DNA of 64,000 nucleotides, taken from positions 1-64,000 of the forward strand of contig JAHJRQ010000011.1 of NCBI GenBank assembly GCA_018830485.1, given 5' to 3'. The notes below the pieces were generated by a model that was given only the letters and a program-made list of their open reading frames with translations, did no database searches and was not told where the DNA came from. The stretch is from Pseudomonadota bacterium. GTDB taxonomy: Bacteria > Desulfobacterota > Desulfobulbia > Desulfobulbales > Desulfurivibrionaceae. The position numbers and the translations under genes were made by a program. Below, in pieces: positions 43,953 through 50,784 of the stretch; position 1 is the first letter of the stretch; each line of letters begins with the position of its first letter.

Positions 43953-44648
43953 ATGCCTGAATTCAAGGAATTCAAGGATTCCGCCACGCTGGTGGGGGCG
44001 TTGGCCGCACGGGTGGCCGAGTTGCTGCGGGCCGGGCTTAAGGCGCGGGAGAGAGCCAGTCTGGCAGTGTCCGGCGGCTCTACCCCGGTGCCGTTTTTTG
44101 CTGCCCTTTCGGATCTGCCGCTTGACTGGGAAGATGTGACGATCACCCTGGCGGACGAACGCTGGGTCGAGCCGAGCGATGCGGCCAGCAATGAACGTCT
44201 GGTGCGGACCCATCTTTTGCAGAACCGGGCGGCGTTGGCCCGTTTCGTGGGGCTCAAAACCGGAGCAGCCACGGCGGCCGAGGCGGAAAGCGAGTGCGCC
44301 GACCATCTTGCCGAAGTGCCCCGGCCTTTTGATGCCCTTATCCTGGGCATGGGCAACGACGGTCATACCGCCTCGCTGTTTCCCGAGGCCGCGCGGCTGA
44401 AAAGCGCGCTTTCTCTGGACTCCGGCAAACTCTGCATGGCGATCACCCCGCCGGCCGCGCCCCATGAGCGGATGACCCTGACTCTGCCCACCCTCTTGCA
44501 AAGCCGGCAGATTATCCTGCATCTTGTCGGGCCGAAAAAGCGGGCGGTGTACGAAAAGGCGCTCACCGAGGGGCCGGTCGCCCAGATGCCCATCCGGGCG
44601 GTGCTGAATCAGACGATTTCGCCGGTCACGGTTTTCTGGTGCCCATAA
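43953..44648 (+). CDS. pgl: 6-phosphogluconolactonase
   Basis: A 231-residue lactonase of the NagB/6PGL fold: LAVSGGSTPVPFFAAL, VTITLADERWVEPSDAASN and GMGNDGHTASLFPEA. It opens 6-phosphogluconolactone to 6-phosphogluconate. It lies between zwf and edd, and is followed 14 nt later by edd. A TAAGGAGG site precedes the ATG. Confidence 0.95.
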   Translation: MPEFKEFKDSATLVGALAARVAELLRAGLKARERASLAVSGGSTPVPFFAALSDLPLDWEDVTITLADERWVEPSDAASNERLVRTHLLQNRAALARFVGLKTGAATAAEAESECADHLAEVPRPFDALILGMGNDGHTASLFPEAARLKSALSLDSGKLCMAITPPAAPHERMTLTLPTLLQSRQIILHLVGPKKRAVYEKALTEGPVAQMPIRAVLNQTISPVTVFWCP

Positions 44649-44662
44649 TATAAGGAACAGCC

Positions 44663-46519
44663 ATGAACAGCGTTGTTGAAAAAGTCACCCAACGGATCAT
44701 CGAGCGCAGCCGGACCAATCGTGAGGGATATCTGCGCAATATGGAGGCGGCCAGGGTGGCCGGGCCGTTTCGCCACCATTTGCCCAGCAGCAATCTGGCC
44801 CATGGCCTGGCGGTCTGCCAGGGCGGGGAATGCCAGGCCTTGCGCGTCGGTCAGGGCCCCAATATCGGGATCATCACCTCCTACAACGACATGCTTTCGG
44901 CCCACCACACTTATGAGCACTACCCGGCCATGATCAAGAAGGCGGTGGCTGCGGCAGGGGGCACGGCCCAGGTGGCAGGCGGGGTGCCCGCCATGTGCGA
45001 CGGGGTCACGCAGGGCGAACCGGGCATGGATCTCAGCCTGATCAGCCGGGACGTCATCGCCATGTCCACGGTGATCGGTCTGTCCCACAACGTCTTTGAC
45101 GGCGCCCTGCTCCTGGGGATCTGCGACAAGATCATGCCCGGCCTGCTGATGGGGGGGTTGCAGTTCGGCCACTTGCCCATGATCCTGGTGCCGGGCGGGC
45201 CCATGCGCACCGGGCTCCCCAATCGGGAGAAGGCTTTAGCCCGGGAGCAGTTCGCCCAGGGCAAGATCAGCAAGGAGGAGATGCTAGGGGTGGAATGCGC
45301 CTCCTATCACGGGGCAGGAACCTGCACCTTTTACGGCACGGCCAACAGCAACCAGTTGATCGCCGAGATCATGGGGTTGCACCTGCCCGGCGCCTCCTTT
45401 GTCAACCCGGACGACCCGCTGCGCGAACCGTTGACCAATGCGGCTTCGGCCAGGGTCTGCGAGTTGACCCATCTGGGCGGCAACTATACCCCCATCGGGA
45501 GGGTGGTCAGCGAACGGGCCGTGGTCAACGGCATCGTCGGACTGGTCGCCACCGGCGGCTCCACCAACCAGACCATGCATCTGGTGGCCATTGCCAGGGC
45601 CGCGGGCATCCGGATCAACTGGGATGATTTCTCCGAGATCTCCGATGCGGTGCCCCTGCTGGTGCGGATCTACCCCAACGGCCCCGGCGATATCAACAGC
45701 TTTCAGGCTGCGGGCGGCATGGCGGTGCTGATCCGCGAGCTGCTGGAGGGCGGCTTCCTGCACAACGAGGTACTGACCGTGGCCGGGGAGGGACTTGAAC
45801 GCTACACCCGGAGCCCCACATTGATTGAGGGCACGATCCGCTGGTCCGAGGAGCCCAAGGAATCGCGGGAAAAAGAGGTCATCGCCCCGCTGGCCCAGCC
45901 TTTTTCCCCCTCCGGCGGGCTCAAGGTGGTCTCCGGCAATCTCGGCCGCGCGGTGATCAAGGTTTCGGCCCTGGCGGACGGGGCAGCCACCACAATCGAG
46001 GCCCCGGCCATGGTTTTCCACACCCAGGCCGCATTGGAAGAGGCCTTCCGGGCAGGCACGCTGGACCGGGATGTGGTGGCGGTCATCCGTTTTCAAGGCC
46101 CCCAGGCCACGGGCATGCCCGAGCTGCACAAGCTGATCACCCCCCTGGCCGTGGTCATGGGCAGGGGCTTTCGGGTGGCCATGGTCACCGACGGCAGGCT
46201 CTCCGGCGCATCCGGCAAGGTGCCGGCCGCCATCCATGTGACCCCGGAGGCGTTGTGCGGCGGCTTGCTGGCCAAGGTGCGGGATGGGGACCTGATCCGG
46301 CTCGATGTGGGTGCCGGGGTTCTGGAGTTGCTGGTGGATGCGGCGGAGCTAGCCAAGCGGGAATATGCCGAGGCCGAACTTGGCGAACAGCGGTGCGGGG
46401 TGGGCAGGCAGATCTTTGCTGCCCTGCGCAGCGATATGCTGGGGGCCGAGGAAGGGGCGAGTTCGCTGTTTACCTATGTGAAGGAGAAATGTAAGGTGAA
46501 CTTTGCCACGGATGCGTAG
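44663..46519 (+). CDS. edd: Phosphogluconate dehydratase
   Basis: A 618-residue IlvD/Edd dehydratase with Fe-S cysteines in PAMCDGVTQGEPGM and GAGTCTFYGTANSNQ, and C-terminal RVAMVTDGRLSGASGKVPAA. It converts 6-phosphogluconate to KDPG, the defining Entner-Doudoroff step; the oxygen-sensitive [4Fe-4S] suits an anaerobe. Normally eda follows; here about 1.6 kb with a toxin-antitoxin set separates them. Confidence 0.96.
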   Translation: MNSVVEKVTQRIIERSRTNREGYLRNMEAARVAGPFRHHLPSSNLAHGLAVCQGGECQALRVGQGPNIGIITSYNDMLSAHHTYEHYPAMIKKAVAAAGGTAQVAGGVPAMCDGVTQGEPGMDLSLISRDVIAMSTVIGLSHNVFDGALLLGICDKIMPGLLMGGLQFGHLPMILVPGGPMRTGLPNREKALAREQFAQGKISKEEMLGVECASYHGAGTCTFYGTANSNQLIAEIMGLHLPGASFVNPDDPLREPLTNAASARVCELTHLGGNYTPIGRVVSERAVVNGIVGLVATGGSTNQTMHLVAIARAAGIRINWDDFSEISDAVPLLVRIYPNGPGDINSFQAAGGMAVLIRELLEGGFLHNEVLTVAGEGLERYTRSPTLIEGTIRWSEEPKESREKEVIAPLAQPFSPSGGLKVVSGNLGRAVIKVSALADGAATTIEAPAMVFHTQAALEEAFRAGTLDRDVVAVIRFQGPQATGMPELHKLITPLAVVMGRGFRVAMVTDGRLSGASGKVPAAIHVTPEALCGGLLAKVRDGDLIRLDVGAGVLELLVDAAELAKREYAEAELGEQRCGVGRQIFAALRSDMLGAEEGASSLFTYVKEKCKVNFATDA

Positions 46520-46630
46520 GGGTGAAGGATGTCCCCTGTTCTGTAAGATTGACACAGTGTAACATATAATCTACCGTGAGCCATGCCGGAAACGACATAT
46601 TTATTGGGCAAGCCACAGGGAAAGAGCAGC

Positions 46631-46939
46631 ATGAGAGAAATGACGCACTACGAAAAAGACTTGAGTGAATGGCTGAAAGACCCTGACAATGCCGCCGAAT
46701 ACCTTACGGCCTCCATTGAAGAGGGGGATAAAGACGCCATGCTGCTGGCCTTACGGCGGATAGCCCAAGCTCAGGGTGGGATGGCCTTGGTCGCGGAAAA
46801 AGCCCAGGTGCCGCGGGAAAGCCTTTACCGGGCGCTCTCGCTCCGGGGCAATCCTGCCTTGTCCAATCTTCTGGCCATCCTGCACGGCATGGGGCTGAAA
46901 ATGACCATCCAGCCGGAAAAAAGGGTCGCCGCAGCGTAA
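46631..46939 (+). CDS. HI1420-like addiction-module antidote protein (orphan)
   Basis: A 102-residue antitoxin of the HI1420 type: NAAEYLTASIEEGDKDAMLL, then VPRESLYRALSLRGNPALSN with its HTH. Members normally follow a RelE/HigB-like toxin; no toxin or remnant is visible in the 110 nt upstream, so it looks orphaned. It is the first gene of the block lying between edd and eda. The ATG at 46631 follows a GGGAAAGAG site. Confidence 0.8.
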   Translation: MREMTHYEKDLSEWLKDPDNAAEYLTASIEEGDKDAMLLALRRIAQAQGGMALVAEKAQVPRESLYRALSLRGNPALSNLLAILHGMGLKMTIQPEKRVAAA

Positions 46940-46985
46940 ATTTGGCACCCTCCAACCCAGACAGAAAATGGAGAGGATTTTTTGT

Positions 46986-47171
46986 ATGCAGACAGCGAGA
47001 GAGAAAATTGTAGAAGTCGTTTTGGCTCAGCCGGAAGATGCTACTTACGAAGAAATTGTGCGGGAATTGGCATTCGAAAGAATGGTGGAACGGGGCATGA
47101 ATGACTCTCGATCTGGAAGGGTTATTTCAGATGAAGAGATGTCGCGCCGGATTCGCACATGGCAGAGTTGA
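46986..47171 (+). CDS. Antitoxin of a ParE-type module
   Basis: A 61-residue protein (MQTAREKIVEVVLAQPEDAT) overlapping the ParE toxin start by 13 nt, the standard antitoxin-toxin order. The pattern EEIVRELAFERMVERGMNDS is common in small antitoxins upstream of RelE/ParE toxins. A GGAGAGGA site precedes the ATG. It should bind and neutralise the toxin and repress the pair's promoter. Confidence 0.8.
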   Translation: MQTAREKIVEVVLAQPEDATYEEIVRELAFERMVERGMNDSRSGRVISDEEMSRRIRTWQS

Positions 47172-47455
47172 GATGGACCAGGGAAGCCGAACAATGGCTG
47201 AAGGATATCCTGGAATATATTGCCCGTGATAATCCGGCCGCTGCAGGAAAGGTTGTTGCCGGTATTCACCACAAGGCTCAACTATTGCGAGAATTCCCGG
47301 AGCTTGGCCAGAAATACCGTTCGGAACCAGAAGGCGAAATCCGAATCGTGCTTTATGGTCATTACCGAATTGTGTATCTGATAAGAACGGAAGGCGGTAT
47401 CGATATTTTGGGCGTGTTTCATGGTGCCTTGGATATTGAGAGATACTTCCCGTAA
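47159..47455 (+). CDS. parE: RelE/ParE-family toxin
   Basis: A 98-residue ParE/RelE-fold toxin: EAEQWLKDILEYIARDNPAA, REFPELGQKYRSEPEGEIRI and HYRIVYLIRTEGGIDILGVF. ParE members poison gyrase, RelE members cleave mRNA; sequence alone does not tell. It overlaps its antitoxin and is part of the block between edd and eda. Codon composition is more AT-rich than the ED genes, consistent with transfer. Confidence 0.88.
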   Translation: MAELRWTREAEQWLKDILEYIARDNPAAAGKVVAGIHHKAQLLREFPELGQKYRSEPEGEIRIVLYGHYRIVYLIRTEGGIDILGVFHGALDIERYFP

Positions 47456-47520
47456 GAATGGCTAGCAAATTAGCAGGCAACGTCCCTTCGCAATCCCGAA
47501 CCAACTCATTGGAGAATCCT

Positions 47521-47907
47521 ATGCAGAAAAAGAGCCTACTTGTGGCCTTACTGTTGGTTTTGACTTCTGGGTGCGCCGTAATCCCCAGCCCAGAAGCTAT
47601 TGGTCCATTTCCAAACGACTACAAGGAAATCATCATGGATCATATTTTGCACACATATTTTGATCCTTATTCTATACGTAGTGCTTCCATTTCTTATCCA
47701 GTACGAGGTCATATCTTGTTTCAGCAAGGATGGATTGTATGCCTAGAGTCTAACGCAAAAAACAAGATGGGTGGTTACATCGGTCTCCGACGTACGGCTT
47801 ACCTACTGCACGGGGGATCAGTCGTTAGAGAAGCATCCAACGCTCCTTTGTGCGAGGATTCCTTAGTATATTATGATGAATGGCCCGAGCTTGAACAAAT
47901 TAAATGA
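47521..47907 (+). CDS. Hypothetical lipoprotein (128 aa), AT-richer
   Basis: A lipobox (LVLTSGC) opens a 128-residue protein of unknown family containing DPYSIRSASISYPVRGHILF and GGYIGLRRTAYLLHGG. A TTGGAGAA site supports the start at 47521. The base composition is lower in GC than neighbouring metabolic genes, and it sits with the toxin-antitoxin pair, so it probably arrived with that island. Confidence 0.7.
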   Translation: MQKKSLLVALLLVLTSGCAVIPSPEAIGPFPNDYKEIIMDHILHTYFDPYSIRSASISYPVRGHILFQQGWIVCLESNAKNKMGGYIGLRRTAYLLHGGSVVREASNAPLCEDSLVYYDEWPELEQIK

Positions 47908-48028
47908 TCTATACCACTGCGGGTCTAATTTTCCATTCAAGTTGATTGAGCAGGGGGCCTTGAGGGGGCCATGGGGGCGTTGTTGATATTGATCATTTTG
48001 AAAAACAAATAAACACCTAACAATGTGT

Positions 48029-48068
48029 TCCAGGGGGAAATCTGACCTCCGGCCAATTTTCCCCTGGA
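48029..48068 (+). promoter_or_regulatory. Hairpin in the eda leader
   Basis: TCCAGGGGGAAAT (48029-48041) pairs with 48056-48068 through 13 bp including one G-U, 26 nt before the eda ATG. It could be a leader structure or a terminator remnant of the preceding insertion; function unknown. Confidence 0.4.
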
Positions 48069-48094
48069 GTGTTGTCGTCGCGAGGGAATCAAGG

Positions 48095-48745
48095 ATGGCG
48101 CTGATAAGAAAATGGAAGATGGCCCCTGGTGAGGTTTTTGCCCAGGGGGCGGTGGTGCCGGTTATGGTGATCAAGGACCTCGCCCACGCGGTACCCTTGG
48201 CCCGCGCTCTGGTGGCTGGCGGGATCAAGGTGCTGGAGATTACCCTGCGGACCCCGGTTGCTGTTGAGGCTATCCGGGAGATTGCCCGTTCGGTGCCGGA
48301 GGCGGTGGTGGGGGCTGGGACCGTGACCTCTGCCGAGGATTTGGCGGCGGTGAGCGAGGCCGGGGCGGTTTTTGCCATCAGCCCTGGGCTTACCCCGGAG
48401 CTGCTGGACGCGGCCAATCAGGGGGATATTGGGCTGATCCCTGGCATTGCCACGGTTTCCGAACTGATGGCCGGGTTGCAGCGGGGCTATGACCATTTCA
48501 AGTTTTTTCCCGCCGAAGCGGCGGGCGGCATCCCCATGCTCAAGGCCATTGGAGGGCCGTTTCCCAAGGTGGTTTTTTGTCCCACCGGCGGGATTGGTTT
48601 GAGGAATTATCGCGACTATCTGGCCTTGGCCAATGTGGCCTGCGTGGGCGGCTCTTGGGTGGCGCCGCCTGAGGCGGTGGCCCAGGGGGATTGGGGGCGC
48701 ATCAGTCAACTGGCCCGGGAGGCGGTGCAGGGCGCCGGGAGATAG
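48095..48745 (+). CDS. eda: KDPG aldolase (2-dehydro-3-deoxyphosphogluconate aldolase)
   Basis: A 216-residue class I aldolase: [40 protein letters not shown] with the Schiff-base Lys in [11 protein letters not shown], and PTGGIGLRN phosphate site. It splits KDPG to pyruvate and glyceraldehyde 3-phosphate, completing the ED route begun by zwf, pgl and edd. An AAGG site 4 nt before the ATG supports 48095. It is followed by a truncated repeat. Confidence 0.94.
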   Translation: MALIRKWKMAPGEVFAQGAVVPVMVIKDLAHAVPLARALVAGGIKVLEITLRTPVAVEAIREIARSVPEAVVGAGTVTSAEDLAAVSEAGAVFAISPGLTPELLDAANQGDIGLIPGIATVSELMAGLQRGYDHFKFFPAEAAGGIPMLKAIGGPFPKVVFCPTGGIGLRNYRDYLALANVACVGGSWVAPPEAVAQGDWGRISQLAREAVQGAGR

Positions 48746-48755
48746 GTCTCGTTCA

Positions 48756-48932
48756 TTTCTTTGCTTGCCCAAAGAAACGAACCAAAGAAAGGGCACCCTG
48801 TGTCCTTGTCCCGCCGAAGGCGGGGTGCCCTGTGCTCCTCGATGCTGCCGGGGCTTTGCAAACTCGCTTCGCTCAAACAGTGCAAAGCCCTTTTTCGGCA
48901 GCCTCTCCGGTGCTCGGCTGCGGCCAATGGGA
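48756..48932. repeat. Long dispersed repeat, copy 2 (left half only)
   Basis: Nearly identical to 30487-30675 apart from a small deletion near the start; similarity ends at CAATGGGA. The right half, including its inverted end, is missing. It lies just after the eda stop codon. Confidence 0.75.
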
Positions 48933-48944
48933 TTTTAACGGCAA

Positions 48945-50582
48945 CTACAGACTCAACGCCACCTCTCCATTGCTCAGCGATTCCCGTAGCTCCATCACCT
49001 CCGCACTTTCCAGATAATCGTCAAACGGCATCCGTTTATCAATAATCCCGTTGGGGAGGATTTCGATGATCCGGTTGGCGGTTGAGGCCACCATCTGGTG
49101 GTCGTGGGAGGCGAAGAGGATTACCTCCGGGAAGGCGATGAGCCCGTTGTTTAAGGCGGTGATCGATTCCAGGTCCAGATGGTTGGTGGGCTCGTCCAGG
49201 ATCAGGGCGTTGGCTCCGGTGAGCATCATTCTCGAAAGCATGCAGCGCACCCGCTCGCCGCCCGAGAGCACGCTGGTTTTTTTCAGGGCCTCTTCCCCGG
49301 AGAAGAGCATCTTGCCCAGGAAACCTCGGGCAAAGCTCTCTCCCTCGTTGGGCGGGGTGTACTGGCTCAGCCAATCCACCAGGGTTATATCCTTGTCGAA
49401 AAAAGCGCTGTTTTCCTTGGGGAAATAGGCGGTGGACATGGTGATCCCCCAGCGGAAGGTGCCGCGATCCGGGGTCATCCCTTCGGTGAGAATCTCAAAA
49501 AGGGTGGTTTTGGCCACGGAGTTGAGGCCGATGAAGGCGATCTTGTCGCCCTTGTGCACCGTGAGGGAGAAGTCGTTGAGGACCGTGACCCCGTCGATCT
49601 CCTTGCCCAGGTCGGTGATCTCTAAAATGATGTCGCCGCAGGGCCGCTCGGGCTTGAAGACCACGAAGGGGTATTTGCGCGACGAAGCGGGCATGTCCTC
49701 GATGGTCAGTTTGTCCAGCAGCTTCTTGCGCGAGGTGGCCTGCTTGGCCTTGGAGGCGTTGGAGGAAAAGCGCTGGATAAAGTCGGTGAGTTCCTTGGCC
49801 TTGGCCGCGGTCTTCTTGTTTTCGTCCTGCTTTTGTTTGAAGAAGAGCTGGCTGGCCTGGTACCAGAAATCGTAGTTGCCCACGTAGACCCGGATCTCGC
49901 CAAAATCGATGTCCGCGATATGGGTGCAGGCCTGGTTTAAGAAATGGCGGTCATGGGAGACGATGATCACCGTGTTCTGGAAGCGGAAGAGAAAATCCTC
50001 CAGCCAGGTGATGGACTTGAGGTCCAGATGGTTGGTGGGTTCGTCCAGCAGCAGCACGTCCGGGTTGCCGAACAGGGCCTGGGCGAGCAGCACCCGCACC
50101 TTGTCGCCGCCTTCCAGCTCCTTCATCTTCTTGTCGCGGAACTCCTCGGGGATGCCCAACCCCTTGAGCAGCACGCCCGCCTCGGATTCCACCTCGTAGC
50201 CGTTCATCTCGGCGAACTCCGCCTCGATGTCCCCGGCCCGGATGCCGTCCGCCTCGCTGAGCTCCGCCTTGGCATAGAGGGCGTCGCGTTCGTGCATCAG
50301 CTCGTACAACCGCTTGTGGCCCATGACCACGGTGTCGAACACGCTTTCCTCGTCAAAGGCGAAATGGTCCTGGCGGAGCATGGCGATCCGCTCCTTGGGT
50401 CCGACCACGATCTCGCCCTTGTCCGCTTCCTTTTCCCCGGCCAGGATCTTGAGGAAGGTGGATTTGCCGGAACCGTTGGCCCCGATGAGCCCGTAGCAGT
50501 TGCCCGGGGTGAACTTAATGTTGACGTCCTTGAAGATAATCCTCTTTCCGTAGGAGAGGGCGATATTGACTGCGCTGATCAT
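48945..50582 (-). CDS. ABC-F family ATPase (YbiT/YkpA-type)
   Basis: A 545-residue protein of two nucleotide-binding domains without membrane segments. Domain 1 is canonical (GANGSGKSTFLKILAGE). Domain 2's Walker A is GLNSVAKTT, lacking the usual glycines, as in YkpA-type ABC-F proteins. Both signature regions (LEGGDKVRVLL, then LSGGERVRCML) and both Walker B/EPTNHLDL motifs are present. ABC-F proteins act on the ribosome in translation rescue. Downstream of the stop is a dispersed repeat. Confidence 0.88.
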   Translation of the reverse strand: MISAVNIALSYGKRIIFKDVNIKFTPGNCYGLIGANGSGKSTFLKILAGEKEADKGEIVVGPKERIAMLRQDHFAFDEESVFDTVVMGHKRLYELMHERDALYAKAELSEADGIRAGDIEAEFAEMNGYEVESEAGVLLKGLGIPEEFRDKKMKELEGGDKVRVLLAQALFGNPDVLLLDEPTNHLDLKSITWLEDFLFRFQNTVIIVSHDRHFLNQACTHIADIDFGEIRVYVGNYDFWYQASQLFFKQKQDENKKTAAKAKELTDFIQRFSSNASKAKQATSRKKLLDKLTIEDMPASSRKYPFVVFKPERPCGDIILEITDLGKEIDGVTVLNDFSLTVHKGDKIAFIGLNSVAKTTLFEILTEGMTPDRGTFRWGITMSTAYFPKENSAFFDKDITLVDWLSQYTPPNEGESFARGFLGKMLFSGEEALKKTSVLSGGERVRCMLSRMMLTGANALILDEPTNHLDLESITALNNGLIAFPEVILFASHDHQMVASTANRIIEILPNGIIDKRMPFDDYLESAEVMELRESLSNGEVALSL

Positions 50583-50784
50583 GGTGGTTCCTTGGGTGCG
50601 ATGAATAAGGCATGGGTGGTTCCGGGACCCTCGGCGGGGATGAGGGAGCCGGCTGGCGTAAACCGCGTATTATACTGTAGGTGGGTGGAAATAACAACGG
50701 CGGGGACGTTTTTTCCTGGAGCGGAGGCAAGGGGCGCGCCGGACAGTCGACGCCAACCTTTGAGAAGCGCCTCTGAAAATGGGC

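Noticed and set aside
43623-44522. 299-codon minus-strand frame opposite zwf and pgl
   Set aside because: Shadow frame; its middle part is just the antisense of the palindromic repeat.
46550-46570. TTGACA followed by TATAAT as a promoter for the antitoxin genes
   Set aside because: The two hexamers are only 10 nt apart, too close for a sigma70 promoter; the TATAAT may still be used with a different, weak -35.
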